Positions 28,513 to 37,413 of a stretch of DNA of 64,000 nucleotides are shown piece by piece. Positions within the stretch are counted from its first letter, which is position 1, and every line of letters begins with the position of its first letter. The notes beneath the pieces are model-generated. The model saw nothing but the letters and a program-made list of their open reading frames with translations. It did no database searches and had not been told where the DNA came from. This DNA is from Bacteroidota bacterium. GTDB taxonomy: Bacteria; Bacteroidota; Bacteroidia; Bacteroidales; F082. The position numbers and the translations under genes are program-made. The stretch is from positions 62,001 to 126,000 of the forward strand of contig JAHIUX010000009.1 in assembly GCA_018816765.1 (NCBI GenBank), written 5' to 3'.

Positions 28513-28914
28513 TTATTGTATGGTAAAAGTGACGGATGCCACTGTTTTGCTGCTGGCTACCAGGATGCCTGTCACGGTGTAGGTTCCTGCCTCGGATAGG
28601 GTAAATGAAGAAAGGAAAATATGACCGTAACTCTGTGGATTGTTGAAGTCCCAGTTTTCGTCATAGGCCACACCGCTGCCAACAATGTGCAGGCGGACCA
28701 TTGATCCGGCCATGTCATCCTTGCTCTCGAGCCGGAAATACACAGGAGTCGATTTTGTGAAACTCGTTCCCTCTCCGGCTAGCTGAAACAGGTTTGATGG
28801 GTTTAGCCCGGTACCCAGTTTGAGGGAGTTTGAAAATTCATCTGATGCATCCTTTTTTTGACAGCTGACGGCAACGAGCAGGACCAGCAATAACAGACCG
28901 ATAAACTTTTTCAT
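28513..28914 (-). CDS. Small predicted lipoprotein, function unknown
   Basis: 133 residues. The lipoprotein signal MKKFIGLLLLVLLVAVSCQKK (lipobox VAVSC, cysteine 18) is followed by a short Ser/Asp/Gly-rich linker. A compact, beta-rich domain of about 90 residues comes next, with STPVYFRLESKDDM, HIFLSSFTLSEAGTYTV and a C-terminal ASVTFTIQ. The end resembles an Ig-like or PKD-like fold, but no specific family is recognised. It is isolated between the small basic protein and a non-coding spacer. Confidence 0.65.
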   Translation of the reverse strand: MKKFIGLLLLVLLVAVSCQKKDASDEFSNSLKLGTGLNPSNLFQLAGEGTSFTKSTPVYFRLESKDDMAGSMVRLHIVGSGVAYDENWDFNNPQSYGHIFLSSFTLSEAGTYTVTGILVASSKTVASVTFTIQ

Positions 28915-29227
28915 TGTGCATTGGTTTTATGTTCATTAACGAAATTTGTTGTTGAAAGCAGGTAGAATCCCAACACAAAATTAGCAAGCGGATTGTTGTT
29001 AAACAATCGGCTGAACCAGCAAGCGGGAATTTTTATTATGTGAAGTTATTGTTGATTACAATGAACTGTTATACAGACTAATAACCGGAATGCCCTGTAA
29101 ATTCCTGAGTGAACGCATAAAGCGCATAATAAAGGTTAGTTTATTGAGGAACCGTGATAAATGGCATGCCCAGGCTCCCCAAGTCTGGCTGTGGACAATT
29201 GCATCATCATGATTGGTGAGACAGAAA
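28915..29227. other. Intergenic region, 313 bases
   Basis: No gene seen. A small perfect hairpin, GATTGTT-GTTA-AACAATC (28991-29008), is flanked by two copies of AGCAAGCGG (28983-28991 and 29018-29026). There is no T-run after it, so it does not look like a terminator. Confidence 0.45.
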
Positions 29228-30379
29228 TTAATCGACAATCATTCTGGGAATACTCATCGGAAGCCGGGTAAGTGTTTCATAATTCACCTGTGCACTGAGC
29301 TCACTGAAAGAGGCAACAGAAATTTCGAGTTCACCCTGTTCGCCAATGATCACGACCTCATCGCCTTTGTTCACTCCTTCGATGGTGGTAACATCAATCA
29401 TCATGATGTTCATGTTTACAAGGCCGATAACGGCCACCCTCTTGCCATGCAGCAGCACACGGCCAACGTTGCTCAGGCTTCGCGAAAATCCTTGAGCATA
29501 ACCAATTGGAACCGTTGCGATTACCTTGTCAGTCTGTGCAAGAAAGGTAGTGCCATAGCCAATAAATTCCCCGGTTTTGATTGCCTTGACATTCATTATT
29601 TTCGATTTCCACGACAGTATCCGTTTGAGCTGTTCACCGGGCATGCCATTTTTGTGCACATACTGCACAAATGTTTCGCGTGTTGGCCAGAAGCCATATT
29701 GCAAAATGCCCACCCTCACCATGTCCATCTGTGTTTTCGGATACGTTATTGCTGCTGCCGAACAAGCTGTATGGTAGCGTTTTGGCCGCATGCCAGCTGT
29801 CTCAATTGTGCGTCGGAGCCGGTTAAATTTTTTAATCTGGTTTTGCACCCGCACATAATTGGCGATACTTTCTGCGCCGGCAAAATGTGTGCAAAGACCC
29901 TCAAAAGAAATAAATTCCTCATTTTCCTTCAAGTATTTCATGGCTTCTTTTAGGCCCGAAGCATCGAATCCGGTCCGGTTCATGCCGGTTTCAACCTCGA
30001 TATGTATTCTGGCCTTTTTGTGTTTCTTTTTTGCAGCCACCACCGCGGCTTCAAGGCGGTCTTTTTCAAACACATAAAATTCAACATCATTTTCTACTGC
30101 CCAATCCAGTTCCGGATTATCAATATATCCCATGATCATCACACTGGTCGAAGGATGGCAGATGCGCTTAACCCTTAGGGCTTCATCGGCACTGAATACC
30201 GAAAAATGCTCAATACCTGCTTCCTCAGCAATGGGAACATATTCCTCAATGCCATGTCCGTATGCGTTTCCTTTTACCACACTCGAAAGCTTCACACCAT
30301 CATTCAGGTAATTTTTAATGAAATGAATATTTTGTTTTAGGGCGGATCGGCTTATTTCGATGGATGAAGACTGAAACAT
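29228..30379 (-). CDS. alr: Alanine racemase
   Basis: A 383-residue fold-type III PLP enzyme that interconverts L- and D-alanine for peptidoglycan. The PLP lysine is Lys36 in SVVKGNAYGHG. The phosphate-binding and barrel segments IEVETGMNRTGF, GLCTHFAGAE and HTACSAAAI are present. The second-domain catalytic region shows YGTTFLAQTD and VPIGYAQGFSR. It is a free-standing Alr, not fused to MurF as is common in Bacteroidales, so a second copy elsewhere in the genome is possible. It is the last gene of a four-gene operon, 3 bases after the M20 hydrolase. Broad-specificity racemases of this fold also act on serine or lysine, so alanine specificity is likely but not certain. Confidence 0.88.
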   Translation of the reverse strand: MFQSSSIEISRSALKQNIHFIKNYLNDGVKLSSVVKGNAYGHGIEEYVPIAEEAGIEHFSVFSADEALRVKRICHPSTSVMIMGYIDNPELDWAVENDVEFYVFEKDRLEAAVVAAKKKHKKARIHIEVETGMNRTGFDASGLKEAMKYLKENEEFISFEGLCTHFAGAESIANYVRVQNQIKKFNRLRRTIETAGMRPKRYHTACSAAAITYPKTQMDMVRVGILQYGFWPTRETFVQYVHKNGMPGEQLKRILSWKSKIMNVKAIKTGEFIGYGTTFLAQTDKVIATVPIGYAQGFSRSLSNVGRVLLHGKRVAVIGLVNMNIMMIDVTTIEGVNKGDEVVIIGEQGELEISVASFSELSAQVNYETLTRLPMSIPRMIVD

Positions 30380-30382
30380 GGA

Positions 30383-31525
30383 TTATGATAGGATTTTTAG
30401 GATGATGGAATAAAACATTTTTGTGCCGTCGATGATGATTTCATCAGGGAAATCATAATCAGGATGATGCAGTTGTGGGTGGTTTTTGCCCGATCCAAGG
30501 CCAAACATGGCGCCTTTGAACTGATGTGTGAAATGTCCAAAGTCTTCAGACCAACGAAATGGCTGCGCCATCTGCTGCAGTTCCAGGCTATTTTCCTTAG
30601 CAGCCGACACAATCAGACTGACGCACTCAGGGTGGTTCACTGTTGCCGGAAATTCTTCGACCCACTCAACCATTACTTTCAGCTTGTGGCGTGTTGCAAC
30701 ATTGTTTACCATTTCTGTTGCCCTGTCAGTCATCACTGCCATGTCACTATCATTTGCAGCACGAAGGGTAGCCATTAAGCGCGCGTGGCCGGGGCTGGTG
30801 CCAAAAGCCCTTTCGCCAATTAGCGCATGCACGATGGTGACAAGGGTAAAGTCGCTGAACACTGCGCTCTGAGGCAGTTTTGTCAAGGCCGGAATAAGTT
30901 CAGCAACTGCCAGCGCAGGACTGATCCCGTATTCAGGTTCGGCGGCATGAGAAGTCTTTCCATTCAATGTGATAATCATGCCTTTGGATGCTGAGGCAAA
31001 GGCATCGTTTTTAACCACAACCGCTCCCTTTTCGAAACCAGGCAGGTTATGCAGGGCAAACACCATATCAGGCGAAATATCCCTGAAATTCAGGTCGTTG
31101 ATCACTTTCAATGCTCCTGAACCCGTTTCTTCAGCCGGCTGAAAAAGCAATACCACCTTCCCTTTTTGAGGCCTTTGCCGGCCCAGGAGCGGCATTAAGC
31201 CGGAAACGATGGCCATATGGCCATCATGACCACATTTGTGTGAGACCTGAGCGCTTACCGATCTGTGTGGGAAATCGTTGATCTCGGCAATCGGCAAGGC
31301 ATCCAGATCGCATCGGATCAAAACAGCAGGTCCTGTTGATGTGCCATTGAAAACAATAGCCACACCTTCGCCTCCAAGGGGATAATGAATCCTGTCAGGA
31401 TGAAAGCTTTCAGCGAATGCAATTATTGCCGCTGCTGTTTTCTTTTCCTGTCCCGATAGCTCGGGATGTTGATGCAGTTTCCTGCGAAAGTCCCTTAAGG
31501 ATAATGCTAACTTTTCCCAGTCCAT
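30383..31525 (-). CDS. M20 family metal-dependent amidohydrolase
   Basis: A 380-residue zinc-dependent amidohydrolase of the M20D group (hippurate hydrolase / N-acyl-amino-acid amidohydrolase). It shows FRRKLHQHPELSGQEKKTA, the metal-binding SHKCGHDGHMA, FQPAEETGSGA and ALHNLPG, and near the C-terminus the WSEDFGHFTH metal ligand. The lid or dimerisation domain lies in the middle (KTSHAAEPEYG). Such enzymes remove acyl groups from amino acids or open N-acyl-diaminopimelate-type substrates. Lying between two racemase genes, it may release free amino acids from acyl forms for racemisation. It is 3 bases from alr and 105 bases from the next gene upstream. Confidence 0.88.
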   Translation of the reverse strand: MDWEKLALSLRDFRRKLHQHPELSGQEKKTAAAIIAFAESFHPDRIHYPLGGEGVAIVFNGTSTGPAVLIRCDLDALPIAEINDFPHRSVSAQVSHKCGHDGHMAIVSGLMPLLGRQRPQKGKVVLLFQPAEETGSGALKVINDLNFRDISPDMVFALHNLPGFEKGAVVVKNDAFASASKGMIITLNGKTSHAAEPEYGISPALAVAELIPALTKLPQSAVFSDFTLVTIVHALIGERAFGTSPGHARLMATLRAANDSDMAVMTDRATEMVNNVATRHKLKVMVEWVEEFPATVNHPECVSLIVSAAKENSLELQQMAQPFRWSEDFGHFTHQFKGAMFGLGSGKNHPQLHHPDYDFPDEIIIDGTKMFYSIILKILS

Positions 31526-31630
31526 GATGAAAGATTTCGCGTGATTTTCAGGTAAAGACAGGCCACAGATTCGTTATCATTGCATATCTATAATTAATGC
31601 CATAATGCTTCCTTCACGTGATATCAGCTT

Positions 31631-32710
31631 TTATACGATTGATTTGTTCATATAGCGCGAATTGGTGAGCCTGGCAACAGCCATATAGTTCGGACTGAAG
31701 TGAAGCTGATCACCGACCTTGTATTTTTGGCTCACCTGGCCCAGGTCGTATACAGTCATATCCGAAGTTGTTCCTACAAAGTTGATTTTATCATCCTTGG
31801 CGGCAAGGTTATGGTAATCAACATCGAGTTCTCCGAAGTCGACAATTCCCCGGTATGATTCAGTGTATTGCATCTTGTTGAAATCGGCAGTTTCGCCAAT
31901 AGCCGCATCACCGATAACACCATCCGGGACCACTTCCTTTTTTTCAATCTCAACGATTTCGGCAGCAAAGTTGAATGCACTTGTTGAGAGGTTTCTGAAT
32001 TTCTTATTGTCGTAAGGAGAACTTCCCAGAAAGGCAGCCTCGCCGATCCGGAAGTGGGTAACGCCTCTGGGAATTTTATTCATCGATACCAGTGGCAGGG
32101 TGATTGAACTGCCGCTCGAAACCATTTCAAGGTTGACATTAAAGGTGGTTTCGATCAATTGTTTGTACAAACTCAACTGAATAAGTTTATCATAGGTTGG
32201 CTCGACGCCGTACATGCAGCCCAGGTTTGTTCCAATGCCGATGACCGAAATATGCTCCAGTTTAAACACCTTTTCGTAAAACCCGAGGATGTTGTCGCGT
32301 ACAATGCCTTCGCGCAGTTCCCCCATTTCGATCATCACAATAATCTTGTGGATCTTTTGCTGCAAGGCTGCCTGGGCATCCAGTGCTTTAATGGTTTCGA
32401 ACGAGGAATTGAGCGAAATATCGGCATAACGCACGACGGTTTTTGCCAGGTTTATGGCCGGTGGCTTAATGTACATCGTCAGGATGTCGGGCCTGATTTC
32501 CTTGATCAGTTTCAGGTTCGACATCCTTGAATCACCAATTGAATGTACTCCTTCGATTGACGGATCGTTGAGGATCTTTTCAAGCACAGCCCGGCTGCCG
32601 TTCAGGATTTTCGTTACCAGGGTCCAATGGATTCCCTTTGGCGTCAGATACTCATTCAGCTTTTTTATGTTTCCGATAATTCGCTCAGAATGGATATGTA
32701 AGGTGGCCAT
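31631..32710 (-). CDS. Alanine/ornithine racemase-family PLP enzyme
   Basis: 359 residues of the alanine-racemase N-terminal barrel type, lacking the sequence of a standard Alr second domain. The PLP lysine is probably Lys34 in TLVTKILNG. Other family segments are VHSIGDSRMSNLKLIK, VMIEMGELREGI, GTNLGCMYG, VSSGSSITLP and RIGEAAFLG. This matches the YhfX/ornithine racemase group characterised in clostridial D-ornithine metabolism; the substrate in this organism is not known. The gene is 2 bases after the acetyltransferase and upstream of the M20 hydrolase and alr, in the same direction, so the four probably form one transcript. Confidence 0.82.
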   Translation of the reverse strand: MATLHIHSERIIGNIKKLNEYLTPKGIHWTLVTKILNGSRAVLEKILNDPSIEGVHSIGDSRMSNLKLIKEIRPDILTMYIKPPAINLAKTVVRYADISLNSSFETIKALDAQAALQQKIHKIIVMIEMGELREGIVRDNILGFYEKVFKLEHISVIGIGTNLGCMYGVEPTYDKLIQLSLYKQLIETTFNVNLEMVSSGSSITLPLVSMNKIPRGVTHFRIGEAAFLGSSPYDNKKFRNLSTSAFNFAAEIVEIEKKEVVPDGVIGDAAIGETADFNKMQYTESYRGIVDFGELDVDYHNLAAKDDKINFVGTTSDMTVYDLGQVSQKYKVGDQLHFSPNYMAVARLTNSRYMNKSIV

Positions 32711-32712
32711 TG

Positions 32713-33162
32713 CTATGATTGTTTAATAAAACGCATTTCAGCGTATTTGGTATGAAACCCAATGCGCTCGTAAAGTCGTTTTGCAGGGTTGTCATATTCT
32801 ACATGCAGCTTCAGGTCGCCTTCGCATTCAGCTATCGCCTTTTCAACAAGGCTGCGGCCAATTCCCTTTCCCCTGAGGGATGGGTCAACAGCCACATAAA
32901 CAAGAATATGCTCAGGGATGTAGCCCGACATGCCGGTATTGTTAATAACGAGTGTGCCAGCCAATTTCTCTGTATAGTATACTGCCAACAGAAATCCGCC
33001 CAATCCGCCATTCTTACAGAATGCAAAGTCAATCGACTTGTTAATGGCAGGGATTGAATCACCAAATTGCTCCAGATGAGCATGCAAAAAGTCCACAAAT
33101 GCTGTCCTGCTTAATGCCGTGTCAAAATCATTTTCGTTGTTGATTTTCTTAAAAGTAATCAT
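32713..33162 (-). CDS. GNAT family N-acetyltransferase
   Basis: 149 residues of the GNAT fold. The acetyl-CoA pyrophosphate loop is seen in VDPSLRGKGIGRSLVEKAI (the R/Q-x-x-G-x-G/A motif), and the last third has YDNPAKRLYERIGFHTKY, the usual helix-strand end. I chose the start MITFKKINNENDF at 33162; the longer frame to 33222 adds a lysine-rich stretch without family match. It is the first gene of the operon with the two racemases and the M20 hydrolase. The likely substrate is an amine or amino acid, so the operon may couple N-acetylation and deacylation of amino acids. Confidence 0.8.
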   Translation of the reverse strand: MITFKKINNENDFDTALSRTAFVDFLHAHLEQFGDSIPAINKSIDFAFCKNGGLGGFLLAVYYTEKLAGTLVINNTGMSGYIPEHILVYVAVDPSLRGKGIGRSLVEKAIAECEGDLKLHVEYDNPAKRLYERIGFHTKYAEMRFIKQS

Positions 33163-33288
33163 AAATTTTGTGTTCTCAATTTTAGTTGATTTCAAAATGT
33201 AATACATTTTACTAATTATCAATCAACTTTTTACATTATTACTATTTATAACTAAATCACTAAATATTTTAGTATATAATTTATTTTG

Positions 33289-33296
33289 CAAAGGTA
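33289..33296 (-). promoter_or_regulatory. -7 promoter box of the racemase operon (TACCTTTG)
   Basis: Exact TAnnTTTG followed by C on the minus strand, 126 bases before the acetyltransferase ATG at 33162. The leader is AT-rich with several small repeats of TTAGT-like sequence and no visible riboswitch fold. The rest of the 320-base gap (33163-33482) has no gene; a 21-codon ATG frame at 33410-33475 on the plus strand was not called. Confidence 0.5.
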
Positions 33297-33482
33297 CACA
33301 AATATTCCGAAATAAATATTCAGCTCAACAATTCATCTGATTTGGCAATTGCAATAATCCACCATACTCTTACGAATATATATTTTGTTTTAGTTTGGAA
33401 CAGGAATAAATGAGCCAGGCAGAAATACTATACGAACAATATTTGGCACCAATAGTGTCAATCGAAAAGGTATAATACGTTT

Positions 33483-34661
33483 TTAATTCCCTGTTTTTCT
33501 GGACTTTTTATTGGTAATCAGACCAACCATCATCATGAGCGAAGTTATAATAATAACCTGAATGATTAGTGATTTATTCACGATGGCGATTTTATCAGTC
33601 GGAATTATTGTAATAAATAATAAAATAGTAACAAGCCCCCTTGGAGCAATTAAAAGGAGTGGGCGAAGTGGCATTTTAATCAGCCTCAATTGTAGAAATC
33701 GAAACACAACAATCAGTGTAACAATAACAAGCGCCCATGAAAGCGAGGCTGTATTTAATATTTCTTTGGAATCGATGAGATAGCCAAAAAGTAAAAAAAA
33801 CAGGGTTCGAATAAGAAATGTCCCTTCGATAACGATTTCCTTAAATTTTTGAATATCCTTATTGAATTCAACAGGTTTAAGCTTGCTGATCCAGCTGATA
33901 TCCTTCAGTTCATCGAGGTTGGCCAGGAATAGTCCAAGGAAAAGAATAAATACAAGGGCCGGCAGGTTTAACATTTTCGCAAGCTCATATATAAATATAA
34001 TCAGGATGATGATCGGCACAAAACGGATGTGATGTGAGATTCGGCTCAACAGGAATGCAAGGCCTAATGTTGCAATAAATGAAACAAGGCAAATGACCAG
34101 AAATTGAATACCAAAATGGGCAAATGAAGTAAAATTAATGGTTTCGTTAAGGGCAAAAAAGTTGAAAAATATGACCCCGAAAATGTCAGAAAGGCTACTT
34201 TCATAAATCACGAACTCCTTGTCGCGCCGGCTGATGTTCTTTACGCTGGGGATGGCGATGGCGCTGCTGATGATGCATAGGGGAATGGCATTTACCAGGC
34301 TATCTTTGAAGTTGTAATGGCCAAAATGCTGAAAGATGATTGCGAGTAAAAAACCCAGGCCAACCATGGGTATGAGGGCTGCGATCACTGACTTTTTTAC
34401 CAGTGAAATTTTTGATGCATTAAACTCCAGGTCAAGCGCTCCTTCAAGCACAATCAGCACCAGACCAACCGTTCCAAACACAGGAAGCAGCTTACTCAGC
34501 TCAGGAACCTGAATTTCGAACAAAGTTGAAATTTCTTTGGCTGCCCAGCCAAGAAAGAACAGCAGTATTACTGAGGGTATTTTTGTTTTTGCAGAGGTAA
34601 GATCAAAAATATAGGCCAGTAAAAACAAGCTGCATAAGGTCAGTATGATGGCAGTCGTCAT
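33483..34661 (-). CDS. Cation:proton antiporter (CPA family)
   Basis: A 392-residue polytopic inner-membrane protein of the Na+/H+ or K+/H+ antiporter superfamily, with about 12 hydrophobic segments. The typical polar segments are visible: VLIVLEGALDLEF near the first third, IIAIPSVKNISRRDKEFVIYESSLSDIFGVIFF in the middle (the acidic residues of ESSLSD correspond to the ion-binding helix), and LIAPRGLVTILLF in the last third. The APRG loop is typical of CPA1/CPA2 proteins. No TrkA-N or USP domain follows the membrane part. It is transcribed alone, with a TGATTTTG near-match to a -7 box just upstream of its ATG. Confidence 0.83.
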   Translation of the reverse strand: MTTAIILTLCSLFLLAYIFDLTSAKTKIPSVILLFFLGWAAKEISTLFEIQVPELSKLLPVFGTVGLVLIVLEGALDLEFNASKISLVKKSVIAALIPMVGLGFLLAIIFQHFGHYNFKDSLVNAIPLCIISSAIAIPSVKNISRRDKEFVIYESSLSDIFGVIFFNFFALNETINFTSFAHFGIQFLVICLVSFIATLGLAFLLSRISHHIRFVPIIILIIFIYELAKMLNLPALVFILFLGLFLANLDELKDISWISKLKPVEFNKDIQKFKEIVIEGTFLIRTLFFLLFGYLIDSKEILNTASLSWALVIVTLIVVFRFLQLRLIKMPLRPLLLIAPRGLVTILLFITIIPTDKIAIVNKSLIIQVIIITSLMMMVGLITNKKSRKTGN

Positions 34662-34869
34662 GCGGTATATTTAGCAAAATCACGGTTTAAGAAACCAATC
34701 GAGTTGGTTTCACAAGTTACTTGGACAAATATAATCAAAAAAAAACAATGGCCCAGACGGGCAGAAACATGGCCTCAGGCTTCAATGCGCATAGGCAAGA
34801 TAGATTACTTCCAGAAGAAAATCTCAAACAAGGAAATGTCATTCAAAAATTACCTGTGGAGGAACAAGC

Positions 34870-36774
34870 TCAGGAAGGGTACAAATGCTTGTTCACTACC
34901 GAAAGGATCATCGACTGTTTAAATGGCTTGCTGATGAAGTCGTTGCAGCCGCTGCTCATGGCCTTGGCCTTGTCGGCATCTGTAGTGTATGCCGTTTGCG
35001 CAATGATGGGTAAAAACGGCTTTAACACCCTGATTTGCCTGGTCGCCTCATATCCATCCATGCCTGGCATTTTAATATCCATCAATACCATGTCGATTTG
35101 TTGCGACCTGATGGCGTCAACCGCTTCGAAACCATTGTTGGCCCTGATAAACTTCAACTTCAGGCTTTTCAACAAGATGGTGAGCAACATAAAATTGGCG
35201 TCTTCATCCTCTGCAATCAGTACGGTCTTGTGACCATTGATGATGTTGATTTGTGTTGTATTCATTTCTGTATTGGGCACAGTTTTCGCCCCAGCCGTTT
35301 TTAATGGAACGTTAAAGTAGAAAGTTGACCCTTCACCCAAAGATGAAGTAAGCCACATCTTGCCTCCAAGCAATTCGACGTAGGCTTTGGAAATGGATAG
35401 GCCCAGGCCTGACCCTCCATATAACCTGGTTGCATTTGTTTCAACCTGTCTGAAACGCTTGAATATCTCTTCCTGGAACTCAGCAGGAATACCAATTCCA
35501 GTGTCTTTCACAAAAAATTCAACAACATTGTGATCTATATGATAGCCAAAATCAATTTGGCCTTTTTGGGTGAATTTAAATGCATTGCTTACCAGGTTCG
35601 ACAATATTTGCCGAAGCTTGATTTCATCACTGACAATGCTATCCGAACCAGGGGTATCGGGTGTGACGATATTCAGCTGAAGCTGCTTTTCCTGTGCTTT
35701 GAGCTGAAACTGGTGATAAATGAACTGCATGACAACATTGAGGCTTAGGGGATGCTCCAGCACCTTTTCCTGTCCGGATTCAATGGTGGCTATGCTGACA
35801 AGGTCATTGATAATACCCAGTAACTGATTGCTGTTGCGGATAATGACTTCTGCAAAGTGCCTTCTTTTTTCAGGTGAAAACTCCGGCTCGTTCAGAAACT
35901 CTGCAAAACCAACAATGGCATTAATGGGTGTGCGGATTTCGTGGGAAATATTGTGCAGAAATGCCGTTTTCAGGCGGTCACTTTCCTCTGCTTTTTCCTT
36001 CGCCTTTATCAATTCATCTGTCAGCCGCTTACGCTCAGAAACATCCTCCATGGTCATCAGATAATTCGTCACTTTGCCTTGTTCGTTGTGGATGGCTGAA
36101 ATTGTTGCTGATTCCCAATACAATTCACCGTTTTTCTTTTTGCTGAGGACCTCGCCTTTCCACTCTTTTCCCGACAGGACCTGCGGCCAAAGGCTGCTAA
36201 AAGTGAAATTGCCGGTTCCGGCAGCAATGAACAAGTCAGGGCTTTGGCCAATAAGCTCGTCCTGGCGATAACCTGAAAGCTGGACGGTTTTTGGATTCAC
36301 ATACATCATTTTGCCATCAGTATCAGTGATGACCACTGAACCTGTACTTTGATTCACTGCCTGCGACAATTTGAGCAGTTCGCTTTCAGCCCTGCCTCTT
36401 GCTATCTGCTGTTGTGCCTCTCTATAGGCCCGGTAAACAGCTGGTACCAGCCGTTCCAACTTGTTTTTAAGCACATAGTCAGTGGCCCCTTCAAGCAATG
36501 ATTCGATGGCTGCATCTTCACCCATAGTCCCACTCACAAACACAAAAGGAATTTCGGGATACAGGTTTCGGGTGATATGCAGGGCTTCTGACCCACTGAA
36601 ACCAGGCAGGTGATAGTCGGATAAGATCAGGTCGATTGGATGGCGCTTCAGGATGTCAGTAAAAACCACCTCGGTGTCGGCCAGAAAATACTCAAAATCA
36701 ACATTTGCGTGTTTCAATAAAGATTGTACAAGCATCGCATCGGTCTTGTTGTCTTCGATGTGTAAAATTTTCAT
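34870..36774 (-). CDS. Hybrid sensor histidine kinase/response regulator (REC-PAS-HisKA-HATPase-REC)
   Basis: 634 residues without any membrane segment. The order is a receiver domain (about 1-120, phospho-acceptor Asp53 in LILSDYHLPG), a PAS domain (about 135-250), HisKA with His278 in FLHNISHEIRTP, the HATPase domain with NLVSNAFKFT, DTGIGIP and GSGLGLSI (about 345-500), and a second receiver domain at about 515-634 with Asp566 in MDIKMPGMDG. A cytoplasmic kinase flanked by receivers usually acts inside a multi-step phosphorelay. No partner phosphotransfer protein or DNA-binding regulator lies next to it, so it is an orphan. The start MKILHIEDNKTDAMLV is the natural receiver beginning. Confidence 0.88.
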   Translation of the reverse strand: MKILHIEDNKTDAMLVQSLLKHANVDFEYFLADTEVVFTDILKRHPIDLILSDYHLPGFSGSEALHITRNLYPEIPFVFVSGTMGEDAAIESLLEGATDYVLKNKLERLVPAVYRAYREAQQQIARGRAESELLKLSQAVNQSTGSVVITDTDGKMMYVNPKTVQLSGYRQDELIGQSPDLFIAAGTGNFTFSSLWPQVLSGKEWKGEVLSKKKNGELYWESATISAIHNEQGKVTNYLMTMEDVSERKRLTDELIKAKEKAEESDRLKTAFLHNISHEIRTPINAIVGFAEFLNEPEFSPEKRRHFAEVIIRNSNQLLGIINDLVSIATIESGQEKVLEHPLSLNVVMQFIYHQFQLKAQEKQLQLNIVTPDTPGSDSIVSDEIKLRQILSNLVSNAFKFTQKGQIDFGYHIDHNVVEFFVKDTGIGIPAEFQEEIFKRFRQVETNATRLYGGSGLGLSISKAYVELLGGKMWLTSSLGEGSTFYFNVPLKTAGAKTVPNTEMNTTQINIINGHKTVLIAEDEDANFMLLTILLKSLKLKFIRANNGFEAVDAIRSQQIDMVLMDIKMPGMDGYEATRQIRVLKPFLPIIAQTAYTTDADKAKAMSSGCNDFISKPFKQSMILSVVNKHLYPS

Positions 36775-36857
36775 TGAAAATGTATTAATGAGATTGAGCT
36801 GTTTAAACTGAATTGATACTATACCATATGCTTTACATAATTGTATTACACAGGTTT

Positions 36858-36896
36858 AAACTGATTTCACATTTACAAACCAGTGAAATTCAGTTT
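36858..36896. repeat. Imperfect inverted repeat (AAACTGATTTCAC / GTGAAATTCAGTTT)
   Basis: A 13-base left arm (36858-36870) and a 14-base right arm (36883-36896) are complementary except for one bulged T, around a 12-base loop. It could be a hairpin or an operator. The left arm overlaps the second GTTTAAACTG repeat. Confidence 0.45.
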
Positions 36897-37276
36897 TCAG
36901 TGAACTTCGGAGCGTCCTTTCTTATTAGAAGGATTTTCCTGTATACCTGACCTCCAATAAATAGGATAACACAATGCCTTCTCAAATAAATTCATCCCAG
37001 TAAAAACCAAAAGTACGACAATATGAGCTTATTACAAAAATTCTTTTTCTTAAACCATTCAAATTTAGGCCTAATGACCCGCCACACGTGAAATCTTTAG
37101 CATTGATTATGCGCTTTACCGGTTTAACTGCTATTGCATTACAAAGTGAAAACGCAGTCATTCTGAGGCATGGCCATTTCATTTTACCATATCGGAAATT
37201 TTCAACTCAGTTAATGCGAATCTCCGTTTCAAACTTCTCACATATTTCAAAATAAAGTCTTTATCAGTAAATGACT

Positions 37277-37284
37277 TAACTTTG
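37277..37284 (+). promoter_or_regulatory. -7 promoter box of the MscS gene (TAACTTTG)
   Basis: Exact TAnnTTTG on the plus strand, about 130 bases before the ATG at 37414. The -33 element is unclear. Confidence 0.4.
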
Positions 37285-37413
37285 ATTTTTTTCTGCTATT
37301 CAACTTTGTGTTAAGGTAAGCGGGCTAGATAATGTACTGTATGTTCAACCAAAGTGCAATGACGCATCTTCCTGCTTAGGTTAAGGTATTAAGCTCACAC
37401 AATTTATTAACCC

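Larger units (their letters stand above)
36775..37413. other. Intergenic region, 639 bases, divergent promoters
   Basis: No gene seen. It separates the hybrid kinase (minus) from the MscS channel (plus). It contains two copies of GTTTAAACTG (36801-36810 and 36854-36863), an inverted repeat beside the second copy, and the channel promoter box at 37277-37284. The size and the repeats suggest regulatory content. Confidence 0.5.

Noticed and set aside
33410-33475. 21-codon plus-strand frame beginning MSQAEILYEQYL
   Set aside because: Too short, with no promoter box in place and no terminal motif; cannot be supported as a gene.
34704-35233. Plus-strand frames across the end of the hybrid kinase gene
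   Set aside because: They overlap the kinase C-terminal receiver on the other strand and have no recognisable domain.
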